Shown: positions 37,210 through 46,522, counted from the first letter of the stretch. The stretch is 64,000 nt of DNA from Synechocystis sp. PCC 7338 (GCF_018282115.1 NZ_CP054306.1:3519488-3583487), one strand, 5' to 3'. Notes: a model not told the origin generated them from the letters alone. Numbers and translations: made by a program.

Positions 37210-37308
37210 TTTTGTCCCGCCGTGTAGCTAGTGGCAAAAATCTTTACAAAACCTAGCCTGTTTCTCTCGGACCAGCCATTCCCCACATCCGGGAATCGGA
37301 ACCCTAGA
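37199..37308 (-). promoter_or_regulatory. guanidine-I (ykkC subtype) riboswitch aptamer
   Basis: Reading the minus strand 5' to 3', the conserved segments of the guanidine-I class appear in order: CTAGGGTTCCG (37307-37297), GGTCCGAGAG (37273-37264), and ACACGGCGGGACAAAAGCCC ending in GGGAGA (37225-37200). Spacing is right for the two-stem aptamer. It stands 72 bp before the gdmH start. Binding of guanidinium should turn on the guanidine operon. Confidence 0.92.
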
Positions 37309-37322
37309 AACAATACCCCCTA

Positions 37323-37334
37323 CCCTAGCTAGGG
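37323..37334. promoter_or_regulatory. perfect 12-bp palindrome upstream of riboswitch
   Basis: CCCTAGCTAGGG lies 15 bp upstream of the aptamer on the transcribed side. It may be part of the promoter, an operator, or an extension of the leader structure. No factor can be named. Confidence 0.3.
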
Positions 37335-37549
37335 ATGATCAACTTGACTGTGTTCTTTGCTACTTTTTGTTGGCGATCGCCAAACCGCAGTGTAAAGTTT
37401 TACATCAGCTTTTGCCCCATGGCCAGGGATTGGTCATAACTTTGCGATAACCTGAATAGGGAGAAAAATCAGAAGTCTAACACCGGCGGTGTGGTTGCCA
37501 ATTAACCTAACTACCCAGCAACACGAACTCAATCAAAATTGCCTAGCCA

Positions 37550-38059
37550 ATGCAAGAAGCTGCCATCCCATCCAATGAACAGCAGCGCTTAGCCCATCTA
37601 CAGAATCTCAACATTCTTGATACGCCAAGCGATGAGAAGTTTGAGCGCATTACTCGGCTATTGTGTCGGGTATTGGATATGCCAGTGGCCGCCATTTCTT
37701 TGATCGATGAAAATCGCCAATGGTTTAAATCCATTCGAGGCTCGGACCTAACCGAAACTCCCCGCGTTATTTCCTTTTGTGCCCACACAATTTTGGAGGA
37801 TCGCACCCTAATTATCCCCGATGCCCTATCCGACCCCCGTTTTGCCGATAACCCCCTGGTGATAGATCCGCCCCACATCCGATTTTATGCTGGTCATCCC
37901 CTAAAAATGCTGGATAACATTCATGTGGGCACCCTCTGTGTCTATGACACAAAGCCCAGGGAAATGTCCGACGACGATATTCAGTTTTTAGAAGACCTGT
38001 CAGTTACCGTAGCCAATGAGCTAAAGGCCTACATGCTTAAGAGCTTCTTTACGGTTTAG
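37550..38059 (+). CDS. stand-alone GAF-domain protein
   Basis: A 169-aa protein that is essentially a single GAF domain. It begins with the short helix EQQRLAHLQNLNILDTPSDEKFERI and continues through PVAAISLIDENRQWFKS and SFCAHTIL to HVGTLCVYD, closely parallel to the N-terminal half of the next gene. No chromophore-binding cysteine of the cyanobacteriochrome type and no output domain is present. It probably arose by duplication of the adjacent GAF-GGDEF gene and loss of the GGDEF part. It could act as a partner or competitor of that protein. Confidence 0.88.
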   Translation: MQEAAIPSNEQQRLAHLQNLNILDTPSDEKFERITRLLCRVLDMPVAAISLIDENRQWFKSIRGSDLTETPRVISFCAHTILEDRTLIIPDALSDPRFADNPLVIDPPHIRFYAGHPLKMLDNIHVGTLCVYDTKPREMSDDDIQFLEDLSVTVANELKAYMLKSFFTV

Positions 38060-38104
38060 TAGGGTACAAATTCAGTCATAGCAAAAAAGTTAGGAACTGT
38101 AGGG

Positions 38105-39136
38105 ATGGAAGCTAAATTACCGCAAAATGAGGAGCAACGCCTGACCGTTTTAAGGCAACTCAACATTCTGGATACTCCAATCGAAGAGAGATTTGAGCGC
38201 ATTACCCGTATGGTCTGCCGGTCTCTCAAAGTACCCATCGCCGCTGTATCGATGGTTGATGAATCACGCCAGTGGTTTAAATCCATTCAAGGACTAACTG
38301 CTTCCGAAACTCCCCGGGAAATTGCCTTTTGCGCCCACGCCATTCTGAAGGATGAATTGCTCTTGGTCAAAGATGCCACCCAGGATGAACGTTTTGCCGA
38401 TAATCCTTTGGTAACCAATGAGCCTTTCATCCGATTTTATGCTGGTTATCCCCTTAACTTGGGTCAAGACTTCCATGTGGGAACCCTCTGTGCCATTGAT
38501 CGGGTGCCCCGAGATCTGTCGGTGGAAGAGCAAGAAATCCTCTACGACCTTTCCAAAATGGTGGAGTCCGAACTAGCGGCGATCGCCCTGTCCGAGGCTC
38601 AAATGCAGTTAATTCAAGAATTGGACGAACTTGAAAGGGTAGCCATGCTCGATAGCCTGACCAGGCTATGGAATCGCTTGGGTATCGAAACCCTACTACA
38701 AAGGGAGTGGGACTACGCCACCCGCAAAAATTCCCCCATTGCCATTGTCATGATTGATTTTGACAACTTCAAGCAGATCAATGATCAATACGGTCATCTA
38801 GTGGGCGATGAGGTTCTACAGGGTAGTTCACGTTTAATCATTTCCGCACTGCGTTCCTATGATGCTTTGGGAAGATGGGGAGGAGATGAATTTATGCTTA
38901 TCCTGCCTGGTTCCAGCCGAGAACAAACCGCCCTACTCCTAGAAAGAATTCAAGCCACCATTGCCCAAAATCCAGTGCCCACGTCCGCAGGGCCAATGAC
39001 AATCAGTTTGAGTATGGGGGGAGTCAGTGTGTTTGCTAAGCAGAGTGACGAACTCAAGCATTGGGTGGAACAGGCAGATAATCAGTTGATGAAGATTAAG
39101 CGCCTTGGTAAGGGCAATTTTCGGTTGGCAGAATAA
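38105..39136 (+). CDS. GAF-GGDEF diguanylate cyclase
   Basis: A 343-aa protein with an N-terminal GAF domain (about 15-165) and a C-terminal GGDEF domain (about 185-340). The active site is GRWGGDEFMLIL, intact for c-di-GMP synthesis, and an RSYD inhibitory-site motif lies five residues before it. Its GAF domain is very similar to the upstream stand-alone GAF protein, and the two genes are 45 bp apart on the same strand. There is no EAL domain or membrane segment. The ligand of the GAF domain is unknown. PCC 6803 has the equivalent gene near this place, recalled as slr1143. Confidence 0.9.
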   Translation: MEAKLPQNEEQRLTVLRQLNILDTPIEERFERITRMVCRSLKVPIAAVSMVDESRQWFKSIQGLTASETPREIAFCAHAILKDELLLVKDATQDERFADNPLVTNEPFIRFYAGYPLNLGQDFHVGTLCAIDRVPRDLSVEEQEILYDLSKMVESELAAIALSEAQMQLIQELDELERVAMLDSLTRLWNRLGIETLLQREWDYATRKNSPIAIVMIDFDNFKQINDQYGHLVGDEVLQGSSRLIISALRSYDALGRWGGDEFMLILPGSSREQTALLLERIQATIAQNPVPTSAGPMTISLSMGGVSVFAKQSDELKHWVEQADNQLMKIKRLGKGNFRLAE

Positions 39137-39139
39137 TAA

Positions 39140-39767
39140 ATTATAACTAATTTGATTATATTCCCAGAGTCTTTCAATGGAATTTAATTCAGGAAAATAA
39201 GAGGGATGAAAAATAGTAATAATATTTTCAGACCATTCAATATTCCGATCAATATGATAAGTCAGTTAGTATTTGTATTACAGGTTTTAGGTTTGTTAAA
39301 AGTCTCTATTTCTTCTGAATTTTGCTTATAATGGCGAGAACAACGGCCTTTTAATTTTGCCTGTAACTCATATCTGACAATACGATATACAGTCTTGTAA
39401 GTAACTTGAACACCTTGTTTTTTTAGCTATTCTGTTATGGCTTAGTAACTCTGAAATCCTTGTCCTTGTGACAATTTCTTTTTTAAGATAATCATTATAT
39501 CAGGAGGGATTGACCTTGGTTTTTCGGGTTCTTTTTTCCTTTCCAACAATGTTTTCAGTCCCCCCTCCCTGTATTGCTTGAGCCAGCGACTTATTGTTGT
39601 TTCACTTTTATTTAATTGTTAACAAAGTTCTTAGCGATTCTTAGCTTTTTTTTGAGTAATAATAGCATCCGCAATTCAGCTTAATTTAAAACATCTTTTT
39701 CATGTCGTATACGCTGTAGCAATTATTCCTTATTTTCTGTTATATTAATTTGCAAAGGACTAGCCAT
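39140..39767 (-). pseudogene. decayed IS630-family transposase
   Basis: On the minus strand from ATG 39767 (MASPLQINITENKE) many stops and shifts break a recognisable IS630 transposase. Legible pieces include ETTISRWLKQYREGGLKTLL, VQVTYKTVYRIVRYELQAKL and, near 39200, FHPSYFPELNSIERLWEYNQ. The central catalytic part between about 39230 and 39290 seems deleted. It is AT-rich and clearly inactive. It is of a different type from the ISY100-like copy. Confidence 0.8.
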
Positions 39768-39943
39768 TTGTTTTTCCTCAATTCTCTCGCATCCTTTACC
39801 AAAATCATTGTATTATTAAGCTCATCTTTACAAAGACTTGGTATAAGTCTAACTAGAGCTTGAAATTCTCCATCATTTCCCACTAATCATAGGTTTGACT
39901 AAGCACAAAAGTCTTATTATTCCCATCCCACCTTTCCCAGACC

Positions 39944-40936
39944 ATGGCCTACTCTCCCCGCCCACTGCCCCCCCGTTCACTCCCCGTACCAGCCACCGTT
40001 AGCCCCGCATTGAAAGAGGCGATCGCCCAGCCGTTGCAGGGGGCCATGGAAGCGATCAAACAGGTACCGGCCCTGGAAGATAAGCAAGCTTGGCAAGACT
40101 TGATTAATAGCTATGACCAAACCAGCGAGGTTTTATTTCAACAACTAAGACAACAATTTCCGGTGACCTTAACCCAGGAAAGCATTGCCGGGGTGAATGT
40201 TTATCGAGTGACTCCCCCGGTAATTAGTCCAACCAATGGCCAGAGAATTTTGGTGCATCTCCATGGCGGGGGCTATGCTTTGGCCGGAGGAGAATTGGCC
40301 ACTGGGGAAGCAATTTTAGCGGCCCATTACGGCCAGATTGAAGTGATTAGCATCGATTACCGTCGACCTCCAGACTATCCTTTTCCCGCGGCCCTAGACG
40401 ATGCTTTGGCTGTGTGGCGGGAGTTAGTAACAATCTATGAAGTTAGCCGCATGGGTCTGTTTGGTACTTCTGCCGGAGGCGGCCTATTGTTGGCTCTGGT
40501 TTGTCAACTGCGGCAACTTAATTTACCCCTACCAGCGGCGATCGCCCCCCTGTCCCCCTGGGTGGATTTGACCAAAACTGGAGATACCTACTTCACCAAT
40601 GAATATGTTGACCGCACTGCCATCAGCTACGGCGGTTTACTGGCAGGTTTAGCCCAACTCTATGCTGGGGAATTGCCCCTTAACCATCCTTTTATTTCTC
40701 CCCTTTATAATGATTTAGAAGGCTTACCCCCCACCCTGCTCATTAGTGGCACCAGGGATTTAGTCTTGAGCGATACTGCTAGACTGCAAAGAAAGCTGCG
40801 GCAAAACAATAGGGTAGTAGATTTTCAATTATTTGAAGGGCTTTCCCATGCTGAATATCTCTACCAATTTGACGCACCGGAATCAGCAGAAGTTTTTGGG
40901 GAACTGAGCCAATTTTTTAACCGGCATTTACAATAG
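39944..40936 (+). CDS. alpha/beta hydrolase, hormone-sensitive-lipase type
   Basis: A 330-aa esterase/lipase-like hydrolase of family IV. The oxyanion motif HLHGGGYAL is near residue 105, the nucleophile is in GTSAGGG (about 180), the acid Asp in SGTRDLVLSD (about 270) and the His in EGLSHAEYL (about 302). There is no signal peptide. The N-terminal 90 residues form a variable cap region. Natural substrate is unknown. The coding sequence begins at the ATG at 39944 right after the IS630 fossil and leader. Confidence 0.88.
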   Translation: MAYSPRPLPPRSLPVPATVSPALKEAIAQPLQGAMEAIKQVPALEDKQAWQDLINSYDQTSEVLFQQLRQQFPVTLTQESIAGVNVYRVTPPVISPTNGQRILVHLHGGGYALAGGELATGEAILAAHYGQIEVISIDYRRPPDYPFPAALDDALAVWRELVTIYEVSRMGLFGTSAGGGLLLALVCQLRQLNLPLPAAIAPLSPWVDLTKTGDTYFTNEYVDRTAISYGGLLAGLAQLYAGELPLNHPFISPLYNDLEGLPPTLLISGTRDLVLSDTARLQRKLRQNNRVVDFQLFEGLSHAEYLYQFDAPESAEVFGELSQFFNRHLQ

Positions 40937-41014
40937 TAAAAGGGAGATAGTTTGTTATCTTGGGGGGGAAACAATTCCGTTTTTGCCCTTTGCTCTGCCC
41001 AGGAAGCGTTAATT

Positions 41015-41782
41015 ATGTCTAACCGCCCAGGAAAGTTGTTTTTTGCCGGTTTGATGGGTTTGGCCCTGGCTTTTCCCTTTGGCATCTCCCCCTCCTATAG
41101 CTCCACGGTCAAATCTTCTTCCCAGTTAATCGCCCTCAAATTTCCCCAAGCTAATACTGACCGGGGACAAACGGTCACCAGTGGCGGCGGGGGAGTCAGA
41201 CAAACTAGTGGTGGTAGTTGTTTAAATGAGGCCAAATTACCCTTTCAGCTTTTAATTCCTGGCGACTATAACCAAGGCAGCGGTTTCCACAATACTGCTA
41301 GCAAAGAGACTTTTATTTACGCTTATGTGCCTCCCCAGCCAGGACTGACAGCCCAGGTACAGTTGGCAGATCCCATTACTAAGGAGCAAAACCAAACAAC
41401 TTTCACCGTGTCCAAGGAAGGGGGGATTGTTCGTTTCCCCGTTAGCTTGCCGGATAATGTCATTGAGGACAATTTTTATAATGTTACTTTGACCCTTATT
41501 TGTGATGCTAATAACACCGAGGACAATCTCACAGTGGAGTTGACGGTGAATTACACTCCCCTAGACCTGTCTCCCACCAACCCCGATTCTTCCCTAGCAA
41601 AGGCCGCTTTTTATGCCGAACAGGGCCTATGGTTGGACGCCCTCAATGCCCTAGCGGCGATCGCCAAGGAGGAACCCCAGGAATGGCAGGAATTTCTGGA
41701 GTCGGGGGGATTTGCGGCCTGGGCGGAGGCTCCGGTGGTGGAGTGTTGCCAAATGGTCAATACGTCTGCCTCGGCTAACTGA
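41015..41782 (+). CDS. DUF928-family exported protein
   Basis: A 255-aa protein from the ATG at 41015; the longer upstream frame lacks a signal-like start. Signal peptide about residues 1-31 (KLFFAGLMGLALAFPFG). The mature part has a GGGGVRQTSGGS linker, a beta-rich domain with FTVSKEGGIVRFPVSLP, and an alpha-helical C-terminal piece (AKAAFYAEQGLWLDALNALA, TPR-like). DUF928 proteins in cyanobacteria often stand before CHASE2-domain signalling genes, as here (39 bp to the cyclase). Function unknown; a periplasmic partner of the CHASE2 sensor is an inference. Confidence 0.8.
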   Translation: MSNRPGKLFFAGLMGLALAFPFGISPSYSSTVKSSSQLIALKFPQANTDRGQTVTSGGGGVRQTSGGSCLNEAKLPFQLLIPGDYNQGSGFHNTASKETFIYAYVPPQPGLTAQVQLADPITKEQNQTTFTVSKEGGIVRFPVSLPDNVIEDNFYNVTLTLICDANNTEDNLTVELTVNYTPLDLSPTNPDSSLAKAAFYAEQGLWLDALNALAAIAKEEPQEWQEFLESGGFAAWAEAPVVECCQMVNTSASAN

Positions 41783-41820
41783 CCCGAGGGGAAAATCAAA
41801 GGAAATACCAGAGAAGATTA

Positions 41821-44085
41821 ATGGGTTGGAGTATACCGTCAGCTTGGAAAAAGTTTCTTTGGCAGTCTCGGGGGATCTGGATTGCGACCCCCACGGTGAC
41901 GGCTATGGTAGTTTTGCTCCGCTTCACCGGCATTTTACAGGTGTTGGAATGGCAGAGCTACGATGCGGGGGTAAGGCTTTTACCAAGGCACGAAGATGAT
42001 CGCATTGTCATTGTGGGCATTGATGAACAGGACGTTACCTACCTCAACACTCCGATCATTGACGACCAACTGCTGGCAAAAATCCTCACTAAGCTAAAGG
42101 AACAGCAACCAGCGGCGATCGGGCTGGACCTCTATAGGGACTTACCCCTGCCACCGGGCACAGAGGAGTTAGCGGGAGTATTCACCAGCACCCCCAACTT
42201 GGTGGGCATTGAAAAAGTCGCAGGCAAACCAGGCATTGAAACGGTCAGTCCCCCGCCCTTATTGAAAGAAAATAATCAGGTGGGCGCTAATGATTTAATT
42301 ATTGACGCTGATAACATTGTCCGCCGGGGTTTTATTTATTTGGTGCGGGATGGGGAACCCCACTACAGCTTTGGGCTACACCTAGCTTTGCGCTTCCTTG
42401 ATAATGTCGGAATTGGGCCGGAGGCCATCAGCGAAGGCAGTGACGACTTCCGTTTAAATGAAGTGGTGTTTTCCCCCCTCCAGGCCGATAGCGGTGGTTA
42501 TATCCGGGCTGATGACGGTGGTTTCCAGTTACTAATTGATTATCAATCAACCTTTCCCCAGGTTTCCCTCACCGATGTGTTGACGGACAAATTGCCGTCG
42601 GACTGGGGTAAAGACAAAATCATCCTGCTGGGGAAGGTGGGGGAAAGCTTCAAAGACCTATACTTCACCCCCAACAGCAATACATTGGGACTGTCTCGCG
42701 CGATGCCTGGGGTAGAGATCCATGGCAACATCATTAGCCAAATCATTAGTGCGGGGGTTGACGGTCAACCGTTGCTCAAAAGTTGGTCTGAGCCGTTGGA
42801 ATGGCTTTGGGTCGGGCTCTGGTCTTTCCTGGGGGCAGTAATTACCTGGCAGTTGCGCTATGCTACCCGACGTTCCGGGGGGCAGTGGCTACCGATCGCC
42901 GCCATTGTGGGCAGTTTAGGATCTTTACTGGCCATTACCTATGGGGCCTTGGTGATGGGATGGTGGCTACCGTTTATTCCCCCGATGTTGGGTTTATTAG
43001 GGTCAGGAGTATTTATTGTCACCTGGATGGCCCGGGCGGGGGTGCAGGTGCGCAACACCTTTGGTCGTTACTTGACCGATCAGGTGGTGGCCACCCTACT
43101 AGAAAATCCCGAAGGTCTCAAAATGGGTGGCGATCGCCGTCCAATCACCATCCTCACTTCAGATTTAAGGGGATTTACTAGCACCTCTGAAGGCCTCAAC
43201 CCCGAGGAAGTGGTTAAGGTGCTGAACATCTACTTTGGCAAAATGGCCGATGTCATCACCAACCATGGCGGCACTATTGACGAATTTATGGGAGATGGTA
43301 TTTTGGTTCTGTTCGGAGCCCCCACTTCCCAGGGCGATGATGCTCTGCGGGCGGTGGCCTGTGGGGTGGAAATGCAACTGGCCCTAAGGGAAGTCAATCA
43401 ACAGGTGACGGGGCTGGGCTTACAACCCCTAGAAATGGGCATTGGCATCAATACCGGCGAAGTGGTGGTGGGCAACATCGGCTCTGAAAAGCGCACTAAA
43501 TATGGCGTGGTGGGAGCCCAGGTCAATCTTACCTATCGCATTGAGTCCTACACCACCGGGGGACAAATTTTTATTTCCTCCACTACCCTAGAGGCCGCTG
43601 GCGATCGGGTTCAAGTCAACGGCCATAGAACGTTGCAACCTAAAGGAGTTAAAGATCCTGTGGTCATCTGGGACGTGGCTGGCGTAGGAGAACCCTATAA
43701 TCTTTCCCTCGCCGTGGAAGAGCAAAAGTATTTATCTATTCCAGAGCCCCTATCGTTAGAATACGTCTGTCTGGAAGGAAAACACATCACCGACGCGGTA
43801 ATAACCGGTACATTGCGGAAAATCTCCGCTAAGGGGGGGTTTATACAGATTTCCCCAAATCAGCACTGTCCAGAAAGTCTAACCAATATTAAAATTAACC
43901 TTAGGGAGACGGGGGCGCCAGCGACGGCACTCTACGCTAAGGTATTAGATTCAATCCCCGGAGAGAGCCACGGTTTTTACGTCCACTTTTCTGCAATGCC
44001 CACCGACATCGCTCAGCGTTTTCATCAACTCTATCAAGGAGCACTGGCCCAGCCCACGGCCATTGCCTCTGCTAAGGGGGGCTAG
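41821..44085 (+). CDS. CHASE2-class III adenylate cyclase with PilZ-like tail
   Basis: A 754-aa membrane sensor. An N-terminal helix is followed by an extracytoplasmic CHASE2 domain (about 45-310, with VIVGIDEQDVTYL), three transmembrane helices (about 325-405), and a class III cyclase domain (about 430-615). Metal Asp residues are in TSDLRGFTS and FMGDGILVLFG; SEKRTKYGVVG supplies the adenine-selective Lys and NLTYRIES the transition-state Asn/Arg, so cAMP is the likely product. The C-terminus (about 650-745, TLRKISAKGGFIQI, GFYVHFSAM) resembles a PilZ barrel but lacks a clear RxxxR. It is flanked by DUF928 and MBL genes in a tight cluster. Confidence 0.88.
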   Translation: MGWSIPSAWKKFLWQSRGIWIATPTVTAMVVLLRFTGILQVLEWQSYDAGVRLLPRHEDDRIVIVGIDEQDVTYLNTPIIDDQLLAKILTKLKEQQPAAIGLDLYRDLPLPPGTEELAGVFTSTPNLVGIEKVAGKPGIETVSPPPLLKENNQVGANDLIIDADNIVRRGFIYLVRDGEPHYSFGLHLALRFLDNVGIGPEAISEGSDDFRLNEVVFSPLQADSGGYIRADDGGFQLLIDYQSTFPQVSLTDVLTDKLPSDWGKDKIILLGKVGESFKDLYFTPNSNTLGLSRAMPGVEIHGNIISQIISAGVDGQPLLKSWSEPLEWLWVGLWSFLGAVITWQLRYATRRSGGQWLPIAAIVGSLGSLLAITYGALVMGWWLPFIPPMLGLLGSGVFIVTWMARAGVQVRNTFGRYLTDQVVATLLENPEGLKMGGDRRPITILTSDLRGFTSTSEGLNPEEVVKVLNIYFGKMADVITNHGGTIDEFMGDGILVLFGAPTSQGDDALRAVACGVEMQLALREVNQQVTGLGLQPLEMGIGINTGEVVVGNIGSEKRTKYGVVGAQVNLTYRIESYTTGGQIFISSTTLEAAGDRVQVNGHRTLQPKGVKDPVVIWDVAGVGEPYNLSLAVEEQKYLSIPEPLSLEYVCLEGKHITDAVITGTLRKISAKGGFIQISPNQHCPESLTNIKINLRETGAPATALYAKVLDSIPGESHGFYVHFSAMPTDIAQRFHQLYQGALAQPTAIASAKGG

Positions 44086-44088
44086 ATT

Positions 44089-44859
44089 GTGGCCGCTAAC
44101 CTAACCTTTCTTGGCTCCGGTTCTGCATTCACGGTGGGGGCGGATAATTTTCAATCTAATGCCATTCTCACCCTCGATAACGGCAAAAAATTTCTGATCG
44201 ATTGTGGTACCGACATTCGTTTTTCCCTCCATGCCCTCGGCCTTAGCCACCAAGACATTACAGACATCTACGTCAGCCATCTCCACTCAGATCATGTGGG
44301 GGGGTTGGAATATGTCGGCTTTACCACCATGTTTGATCCTACCTGTGGTAAACCAAATTTATATTTGAGCCAGGACATTGCGGCGGATTTATGGGAGCGT
44401 TCCCTCGCCGGAGGGATGGAAGCCATTGAAGGGGGAATGACCAATGTTGATAATTATTTTCAAATCCATGCTTTGGGGCCAGGGGAAACTTTTACCTGGG
44501 AAAAGATCACTTTTCAATTAATTAAACTCAACCATGTGGATACAGGGTCGATGTTAATGCCTGCCTATGGTCTTTTTTTCACAGTCAATCACTCCCAAGT
44601 TTTCTTCAGCAACGACACCAAATTTAGCTACGATCGCCTGCAGGACTATTTCCATCGGGCCGATATCATTTTCCATGATTGCGAAATTTCCCCCTATCCT
44701 AGCCCTGTCCATGCCCACTACAACGAATTGCGGAAACTTCCCGCCGCTATCAAAGCTAAAATGTGGCTCTATGGCTACCAGCCGGGGCCCTTACCTCCCG
44801 CGTTGAAAGATGGCTTTCTTGGCTTTGTGAAGCGGGGTCAACGGTTTGAGCTAGTTTGA
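44089..44859 (+). CDS. metallo-beta-lactamase-fold hydrolase
   Basis: A 256-aa MBL-fold protein. The GTG start at 44089 is 3 bp after the cyclase stop, which suggests coupled translation. The metal motif SHLHSDHVGGLEY (about residues 63-75) is HxHxDH, with later ligands in KLNHVDTGS, FSNDTKFS (Asp) and VHAHYNEL (His). This pattern resembles RNase Z/phosphodiesterase-like MBL enzymes. With an adenylate cyclase upstream, a cyclic-nucleotide phosphodiesterase role is an attractive inference but not proven. No signal peptide. Confidence 0.8.
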   Translation: MAANLTFLGSGSAFTVGADNFQSNAILTLDNGKKFLIDCGTDIRFSLHALGLSHQDITDIYVSHLHSDHVGGLEYVGFTTMFDPTCGKPNLYLSQDIAADLWERSLAGGMEAIEGGMTNVDNYFQIHALGPGETFTWEKITFQLIKLNHVDTGSMLMPAYGLFFTVNHSQVFFSNDTKFSYDRLQDYFHRADIIFHDCEISPYPSPVHAHYNELRKLPAAIKAKMWLYGYQPGPLPPALKDGFLGFVKRGQRFELV

Positions 44860-44886
44860 CTTTCATCACCGGAGGCGAGTTCTAGA

Positions 44887-44929
44887 TGGGGTTTTGTGGA
44901 GTTTTAGCTTTAGTGAACGGAAAACCCCA
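44887..44929. terminator. possible bidirectional terminator, long-loop hairpin
   Basis: TGGGGTTTT pairs with AAAACCCCA around a 25-base loop between the MBL gene and the convergent pilin-like gene. The stem is strong, and each strand ends in a short T-run within the stem. The loop is longer than in a typical terminator. Confidence 0.35.
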
Positions 44930-44968
44930 CTCTGTAATCACTCTGTAATCTTTGATTCAAGTCAAAAA

Positions 44969-46522
44969 CTAATATTCATCCGTCGGCCGGCTAGTCCAAC
45001 CAGTGAACGCTCCCAAGGTAGGGGCTGTGGCCTGGGGTTGAATACCCGCCACCATGTCATCCCAAGTGCCGGTTTGGGTAATCACCGTGTTGGAAGTGTT
45101 GGATCCACATCCCCCGGAATTACTCACCTGCCGGACCATGACCGTACCTCGCACACCGCCATTGCCGCCACTGCCAGACACCCCATACTCATAATTAGGA
45201 CCGAGAATAAAGGCATCCATAAATGACCCACCAGCTAGGCAAATTTTCGGCAAATTACTCAAATTACTGGGCAGAGGAGCGCGACCATAAATATTAAAAT
45301 CCGTCACTACATAATTACTGCAAGGAGTTTTGGCGCCGGTCGCTTCGTAGGGTATGGGGCACTCATGGACAATTTTGCCATTTCCCCCCAGGTCAAGATT
45401 GCCGGTCAAATGGAAAATAACCATGAAACGTTCACCACGGTTGGGATTGGTCACCCCAGCAACAGTGGGACGGGTATCTAGAGTCTCCACTCGCATTTCC
45501 TTGCCGCCTCCAAGGCTAATGGAACTGACGCAGTAAATATAGGCGGGCAAAGTATTACCGTTGTTTAAGGTGATATTGGTTCTAGCGTCAGTGTAGATGT
45601 TGTTGCCATCCCGCTGGGGCAAGGTCACATTGGCGTTAATGTTGCCCAGATTGTTACAACTGCCTGGTGCTGGGGGCAAAGCCGGCATATCGGCATTGGT
45701 GTACTTGGCAGTGTAAGTGCTTCCAGAGGGAAAGCTTACCCCTCCTAAATTGCCGCTACAGTCGTTTACAAGCACGTCCCCTGCAATGGTATTGTTGCCT
45801 GCCACGCTACCAGTGCTGGTGTTGGTAACCCATAAACCAGGAATGTTAAAGTTGTCCGGGGGCCCTGGTTTGATGGGGATTTTTACTTCAACCCGGGAGA
45901 CGGCCGCACTCGGTTGCCCTGGATTGACAGAGCCTTCCACCGTTAACACTCCCACTCCGCCATTGGGGACGGGAACTTTACCGGGGGGCAAGACCGCACC
46001 ACTGGCATCTGTATATTTGTAGCCAACTAAACGGAAACGCCCTTGGGGTAAAGTCTGCCAATCAGCGGAATTGGAAATGGCACGGACATCGGTTAGGAAA
46101 GCATCGTCGATTAATTTACAGGCCACATTATTGCCTGACCAGTTGCGAATTTGGGTTTCAGTTAAATTTTGCCAATTGGGGACAACAGTTCCAGTGCCGG
46201 TGCTGGTGTCTGTACAACTCTGTCCTGATGTTCGCAGGGGTAAATCTCGGCAAGCAGGGAGGGTGGCCAAAAAACGTCTTTGGGGTTCGTTGAGCAGATT
46301 GGTAACCCTTGCTACACCGGCTTCGGCCGCATTTTGGGCTTGGGAAGTGGCGGCTTTGTTGATGGAGTCATTTTGTTGAAACATTGACCTCTGCATGATG
46401 ACAATGCCAATGACCGTCAGTACCAGACCGACCATGATCACCATGGGCATGACAAAACCACGGCTATTAGCAGGACGGCGGTGGGCAAAAATTATTAAGC
46501 GGAAAAATTTTTCAGGATTCAT
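44969..46522 (-). CDS. pilin-like (PilX-type N-terminus) surface protein
   Basis: A 517-aa protein. The N-terminus has a basic leader then RGFVMPMVIMVGLVLTVIGIVIM, a prepilin-like GF cleavage site and hydrophobic helix (here about residues 21-43), followed by an AAEAGVARVTN segment as in PilX-type minor pilins. The remainder is a low-charge, Gly/Asn/Thr-rich beta structure (DFNIYGRAPLPSNL, SGSGGNGGVRGTV) with several cysteine pairs that may form disulfides. Family members assemble into or prime type IV pili. It is monocistronic here and divergent from petE. Confidence 0.7.
   Translation of the reverse strand: MNPEKFFRLIIFAHRRPANSRGFVMPMVIMVGLVLTVIGIVIMQRSMFQQNDSINKAATSQAQNAAEAGVARVTNLLNEPQRRFLATLPACRDLPLRTSGQSCTDTSTGTGTVVPNWQNLTETQIRNWSGNNVACKLIDDAFLTDVRAISNSADWQTLPQGRFRLVGYKYTDASGAVLPPGKVPVPNGGVGVLTVEGSVNPGQPSAAVSRVEVKIPIKPGPPDNFNIPGLWVTNTSTGSVAGNNTIAGDVLVNDCSGNLGGVSFPSGSTYTAKYTNADMPALPPAPGSCNNLGNINANVTLPQRDGNNIYTDARTNITLNNGNTLPAYIYCVSSISLGGGKEMRVETLDTRPTVAGVTNPNRGERFMVIFHLTGNLDLGGNGKIVHECPIPYEATGAKTPCSNYVVTDFNIYGRAPLPSNLSNLPKICLAGGSFMDAFILGPNYEYGVSGSGGNGGVRGTVMVRQVSNSGGCGSNTSNTVITQTGTWDDMVAGIQPQATAPTLGAFTGWTSRPTDEY

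Noticed and set aside
37392-37403. NtcA box GTA...TAC upstream of the GAF gene
   Set aside because: The spacing is six bases, not the eight of the NtcA consensus.
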